DNA from: an uncultured Saprospiraceae bacterium
GTDB lineage: Bacteria > Bacteroidota > Bacteroidia > Chitinophagales > Saprospiraceae
Length of the DNA stretch: 64,000 bases
Reading direction: 5' to 3'
Assembly: GCA_938007965.1 (NCBI GenBank)
Contig: CALLMH010000031.1
Span: forward strand, 1 to 64,000
The notes under the pieces are model-generated. The model ran no database searches, was not told where the DNA came from, and worked only from the letters and a program-made list of their open reading frames with translations. Positions 60,549 through 64,000 of the stretch are shown here, one piece after another (the first letter of the stretch is position 1; the number at the start of each line of letters is the position of its first letter). Position numbers and translations under genes: made by a program.

Positions 60549-63482
60549 ATGCGAAAGATAATTCAGATATGGGTATGCATTTTCTTACAGTCATGGGCTG
60601 TGCATGGCCAAAATGATCAAGATAAGTGGGTCGAAGGGGTGTACAATAATTTGACCTTGGAGGAGAAGATAGGTCAGTTATTTACCATAAGAGCATCGGC
60701 CAAAGCCGATGAAAGTGAATCCAGAAAAATACTTTCATATATAGAAAATTATAAGATAGGAGGGATCTGCTTCTTCCAAGGAACACCTACCCAACTGACA
60801 GTATTGAACAATAGATATCAGCAGAAATCAAAAGTGCCGATTCTTACTTCTATAGATGGAGAATGGGGACTCGGGATGAGATATCCTGAGCGATCCATCA
60901 GTTTTCCTAGGGCACTCACCCTTGGCGCAATCCAAGACAACAATCTGATCTATGAGATGGGAACGCATATCGCAGATCATTGTAAGCGAGTTGGCATTCA
61001 TGTAAACTTTGCACCTGTTGTTGATGTAAATAACAATCCTAACAACCCAGTAATCAACAATCGGTCATTTGGAGAGGATAAGTACAATGTGGCGGCAAAA
61101 AGCTATGCTTATATGAAAGGAATGCAAGATAATGGAGTGATGGCTTGCGCAAAACACTTTCCTGGTCATGGAGATACGGATACGGATAGTCACCTTGATC
61201 TGCCTATAATTAATCATGATCGAAATCGACTAGATAGTATAGAGTTGATGCCGTTTCGATCTTTGATAGCACAGGGATTAGGCAGTGTGATGGTTGCTCA
61301 CCTAAATATACCTGCATTCGATGATCGACCGAATCGGCCAACTACATTATCATACAATGCGGTCACGACGGTTCTTAGAAATGAGATGACATTTGCAGGA
61401 TTGATTTTTACTGATGCGATGGAGATGAAAGGTGTAACCAAGCACTTCAAACCAGGAGATGCGGATAAGGAAGCATTCATGGCAGGAAATGATATCATCC
61501 TACTTCCAGAAAACCTCAAAGCTGGCATAGCATCAATCAAAAAGGGTATCTTGGATAATTCGATACCTAGAGAACGATTAGAGAATAGTGTCAAAAGAAT
61601 ACTCAGGGCCAAATATACACTGGGACTCAATAATTGGAAACCTGTAGATCAGAATAACGTAGAAAAAGATATCAATGACAATAAGTCCTTGGCACTAAAA
61701 GAGAAACTGATCGAGAATGCCATCACACTTGCTTCTGATGATGATCAGATAGTACCTGTAAGGAAGCTCAATGATATGAAGTTCTCTTCTATATCGATAG
61801 GATCTCCTTTCAAGACTCCCATGCAGACGCAGTTAGACTTCTATGTGACAACTCAGCATAATCAACTCCCGAGGTTCTCTACTAAGATCGAACGGGATCG
61901 TGTAAAAGACAAAATAAAAGATTCTGATTATGTCATAGTGGGTATGCACGATATGAGTAAGCATGCGAAGAAAAATTTTGGTCTGAATCTGCAAAATATC
62001 GAGTTCTTAAAAGAGATAGGAAAAGAGAAAAAGTTAATCATTATAATATTCGGAAGCCCATATTCTTTGAAGTTTTTTGATGGTTTTTCCAATGTGATCG
62101 TAGCGTATGAAGATGATGAGATGACACAGAATATTGCAGCTCAGTCTATCTTTGGAGCGTTCACTATAAAAGGGAAATTACCAGTCACAGCATCACCAAA
62201 GTATAAATACGGAGGTGGAGAATACCGCGAGTCTTTAGGACGATTCGGGTATTCTATTCCAGAGCGAGTAGGGATGTCATCCTCTGTACTCGCAGGGATA
62301 GATACGATTATCAATGAGATGATTACGACTAAGGCTGCTCCAGGGTGTCAGATACTAGCTGCGAAGGATGGGAAGATTGTTCTCCAGAAATCATACGGTA
62401 ACTTTGCATATGATGTAGCGAGACCTGTGGATAATAATGATATGTACGATGTAGCATCTGTCACAAAAGTATGTGCTGCTACGATTTCTCTCATGAAACT
62501 ATACGATGAGGGAAAATTTGATCTCAATGCACCGATAGATAGATATATTCCAGAGTTAGATACATGTGACAAGAAGGACATCAGTATCAGGGCTATGTTA
62601 GCCCATCATGCTCAGTTAGCTGGTTGGATCCCGTTCTATAAAGAGACAGTAAGTAGAAGTAAGAAGAATCCACAACCACTAGAAAAGTATTACAGCAAAA
62701 CGCTCAAGGAAGGATTTACGACTCCAGTGGTGGACAATCTATTTATGCGGACGGATTATCAAGACACTATCTGGAGTAGAATCAATGCCAGTAAACTGAG
62801 AAGTAAAAAGGGATATAGGTATTCGGATTTGGCGTTTTACTATATGCATAAGAGTATAAAAAACATCACAGGCCTGCCGATCAATGAATATGCATCTGAG
62901 CAATTCTATGAGCCGCTTGGACTTAGAAGGACAGGGTACCTTCCATTAGAAAAACACCCACGAGAAGAAATAGCTCCATCAGAATATGACCGTTACTTCA
63001 GGAGACAAGTGATAAAAGGGTATGTGCACGATATGGGTGCTGCGATGCTGGGAGGAGTGAGTGGTCATGCAGGATTATTTAGTAATGCCGGCGAACTGGC
63101 CATTATCTATCAGATGTTGCTCAATGGTGGTAGCTACGGTGGAGTACAATACCTGAATCCTGAGACGATCAAGTTGTTTACCACACGATATCCAGAAAGT
63201 ACAAGGCGAGGAATTGGTTGGGATATGAAAGAGCTCAATCCTTCCAAAAGTCAGAATATGTCGAAGTTGGCTTCGGACTCTACATTCGGTCATTTGGGGT
63301 TTACGGGTGTAGCGGCATTTGCTGATCCCAAAGAAGACATTATCTTTATTTTCGTAGCGAATAGAACTTACCCAAGTATGAAAAATCTGAAGTTCAGTAA
63401 GGGTAATTATAGACCAAGAGTGCAAAGTCAAGTATACAGAGCAATCATGAAAGATGAGGAAGGTGTTGTCAGTGAAATGTAA
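60549..63482 (+). CDS. GH3 beta-N-acetylglucosaminidase-like / beta-lactamase-fold fusion
   Basis: 977 residues with signal peptide (IWVCIFLQSWAVHGQ). Residues about 30-360 are a GH3 domain of NagZ type: KHFPGHGDTDTDSH (202-215, holding the acid/base His-Asp pair) and the nucleophile D289 in FTDAMEMKGV. A Rossmann-like GH3 second domain follows (about 390-560). Residues about 580-970 form a serine beta-lactamase-like domain with S637-V-T-K640 (SxxK), Y758 in RYSDLA and H915-L-G in FGHLGFTG. NagZ-type enzymes release GlcNAc from peptidoglycan fragments; the second domain may act as esterase, amidase or peptidase. The fusion is a known Bacteroidota type. The protein is exported, hence periplasmic or lipid-free secreted, unlike cytosolic NagZ of E. 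coli. Confidence 0.92.
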   Translation: MRKIIQIWVCIFLQSWAVHGQNDQDKWVEGVYNNLTLEEKIGQLFTIRASAKADESESRKILSYIENYKIGGICFFQGTPTQLTVLNNRYQQKSKVPILTSIDGEWGLGMRYPERSISFPRALTLGAIQDNNLIYEMGTHIADHCKRVGIHVNFAPVVDVNNNPNNPVINNRSFGEDKYNVAAKSYAYMKGMQDNGVMACAKHFPGHGDTDTDSHLDLPIINHDRNRLDSIELMPFRSLIAQGLGSVMVAHLNIPAFDDRPNRPTTLSYNAVTTVLRNEMTFAGLIFTDAMEMKGVTKHFKPGDADKEAFMAGNDIILLPENLKAGIASIKKGILDNSIPRERLENSVKRILRAKYTLGLNNWKPVDQNNVEKDINDNKSLALKEKLIENAITLASDDDQIVPVRKLNDMKFSSISIGSPFKTPMQTQLDFYVTTQHNQLPRFSTKIERDRVKDKIKDSDYVIVGMHDMSKHAKKNFGLNLQNIEFLKEIGKEKKLIIIIFGSPYSLKFFDGFSNVIVAYEDDEMTQNIAAQSIFGAFTIKGKLPVTASPKYKYGGGEYRESLGRFGYSIPERVGMSSSVLAGIDTIINEMITTKAAPGCQILAAKDGKIVLQKSYGNFAYDVARPVDNNDMYDVASVTKVCAATISLMKLYDEGKFDLNAPIDRYIPELDTCDKKDISIRAMLAHHAQLAGWIPFYKETVSRSKKNPQPLEKYYSKTLKEGFTTPVVDNLFMRTDYQDTIWSRINASKLRSKKGYRYSDLAFYYMHKSIKNITGLPINEYASEQFYEPLGLRRTGYLPLEKHPREEIAPSEYDRYFRRQVIKGYVHDMGAAMLGGVSGHAGLFSNAGELAIIYQMLLNGGSYGGVQYLNPETIKLFTTRYPESTRRGIGWDMKELNPSKSQNMSKLASDSTFGHLGFTGVAAFADPKEDIIFIFVANRTYPSMKNLKFSKGNYRPRVQSQVYRAIMKDEEGVVSEM

Positions 63483-63507
63483 GCTTAGCGGCTAGCGGAA
63501 AACATCA

Positions 63508-64000
63508 TTATAGTTCTTGTCTCACAAAAGAACTTACAAGACCCGCACGATAAGAAGGCAGTAAAGAAGCCAACCATCCAATAATTGATACTGCAAAAAT
63601 CACAATTACAAAATCTGTCCATTTTAATTCGATAGGGTAGGCACTAATCATAAATCCATCTGGCACTGCGATAAGACCGAAATCTTTCTGGAGCCAATAT
63701 AGAAATAGGGCAATGACGATCCCGATCACAATACCCACTGCAGTGATCAGCATGCCTTCCATCATAAATATTGCTCGGATCCGTTTGGTCTCATATCCCA
63801 TACTCCTGAGGATTGCGATATCTTGTTTTTTCTCGAGTACCATCATCCATAGTGATCCTACCATGTTGAATGCTATGATGCCTAGCGTAAGAAGTACGAT
63901 TAAGAAACTCACCCATTTTTCGATATTCATTACCTTGAGGAAGGTTTCTTCTTGTTCGTACCGATTCTTGATCGTGAATCCTTCTCCTAAGATGGTATTT
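63508..64000 (-). CDS. LolC/FtsX-type ABC transporter permease, C-terminal part
   Basis: The reading frame continues past the right edge; the ATG at 63930 is internal, preceded in frame by EGFTIKNRYEQEETFLKV. This segment and MNIEKWVSFLIVLLTLGIIAFNMVGSLWM, LEKKQDIAILRSMGY and the terminal PSYRAGLVSSFVRQEL are typical of MacB/LolC-type permeases with the FtsX domain. Three to four membrane spans are visible. In Bacteroidota this protein is usually annotated as a lipoprotein-releasing or cell-division type permease. It converges on the GH3 gene with only 25 bases between the stop codons. Confidence 0.88.
   Translation of the reverse strand, partial: NTILGEGFTIKNRYEQEETFLKVMNIEKWVSFLIVLLTLGIIAFNMVGSLWMMVLEKKQDIAILRSMGYETKRIRAIFMMEGMLITAVGIVIGIVIALFLYWLQKDFGLIAVPDGFMISAYPIELKWTDFVIVIFAVSIIGWLASLLPSYRAGLVSSFVRQEL

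Overview
The window looks like a chromosomal segment of a marine-type Bacteroidota bacterium, most likely of the Saprospiria (Saprospira/Lewinella/Haliscomenobacter type). I infer this from several things: type IX secretion (T9SS) C-terminal domains on several secreted proteins, very large Ig-like, HYR-like and SprB-like repeat proteins, LytS/LytT-type two-component genes, Bacteroidota promoter elements (TTG about 20 bp before TAnnTTTG), A+T-rich DNA and no Shine-Dalgarno sequences that I could see. No tRNA, rRNA, CRISPR array or insertion sequence was recognised.

Region 1 (1-28338) is a tandem trio of giant secreted repeat proteins on the + strand. The first is cut by the left window edge; the other two are about 2790 and 3793 residues. 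Each combines a variable N-terminal part (GEVED, carbohydrate-binding-like and lectin-like modules, MopE-type Asp-rich loops, SprB/PKD-like repeats) with 18-21 bacterial Ig-like (Big_2 type) units. All three end in the same C-terminal tail. The units line up one to one between the paralogues, so the genes arose by whole-gene duplication. Each gene is followed by a strong hairpin terminator.

Region 2 (28473-31839, - strand) is a core translation cluster, rplM-rpsI-rpsB-tsf, followed after a terminator by pyrH. A good Bacteroidota promoter lies in front of rplM.

Region 3 (32516-44714, + strand) holds three small proteins consisting of little more than a LytTR DNA-binding domain, then a 3116-residue HYR-like repeat protein with an embedded C-type lectin domain and a T9SS sorting domain, then a smaller T9SS protein. 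Two near-identical direct-repeat sites (8-bp arms, 21-bp period) lie before the third LytTR gene and before the giant gene. This spacing is what LytTR proteins bind, so the cluster may be a self-regulated adhesin switch.

Region 4 (45045-52315) contains a LytT/LytS-type two-component pair, a divergent von Willebrand A protein, a small outer-membrane barrel protein, the remnant of a T9SS protein, and a long RluA-type pseudouridine synthase. Region 5 (52786-64000) contains a TrkH/KtrB potassium transporter subunit, a T9SS-exported HExxH protein, an Iml2/TTC39-like TPR lipid-of-unknown-role protein next to a BioD-like/DRTGG P-loop protein, a TMTC-like membrane glycosyltransferase with TPRs, a GH3 (NagZ-like)/beta-lactamase-fold fusion, and the C-terminal part of a LolC/FtsX-type ABC permease cut by the right edge.
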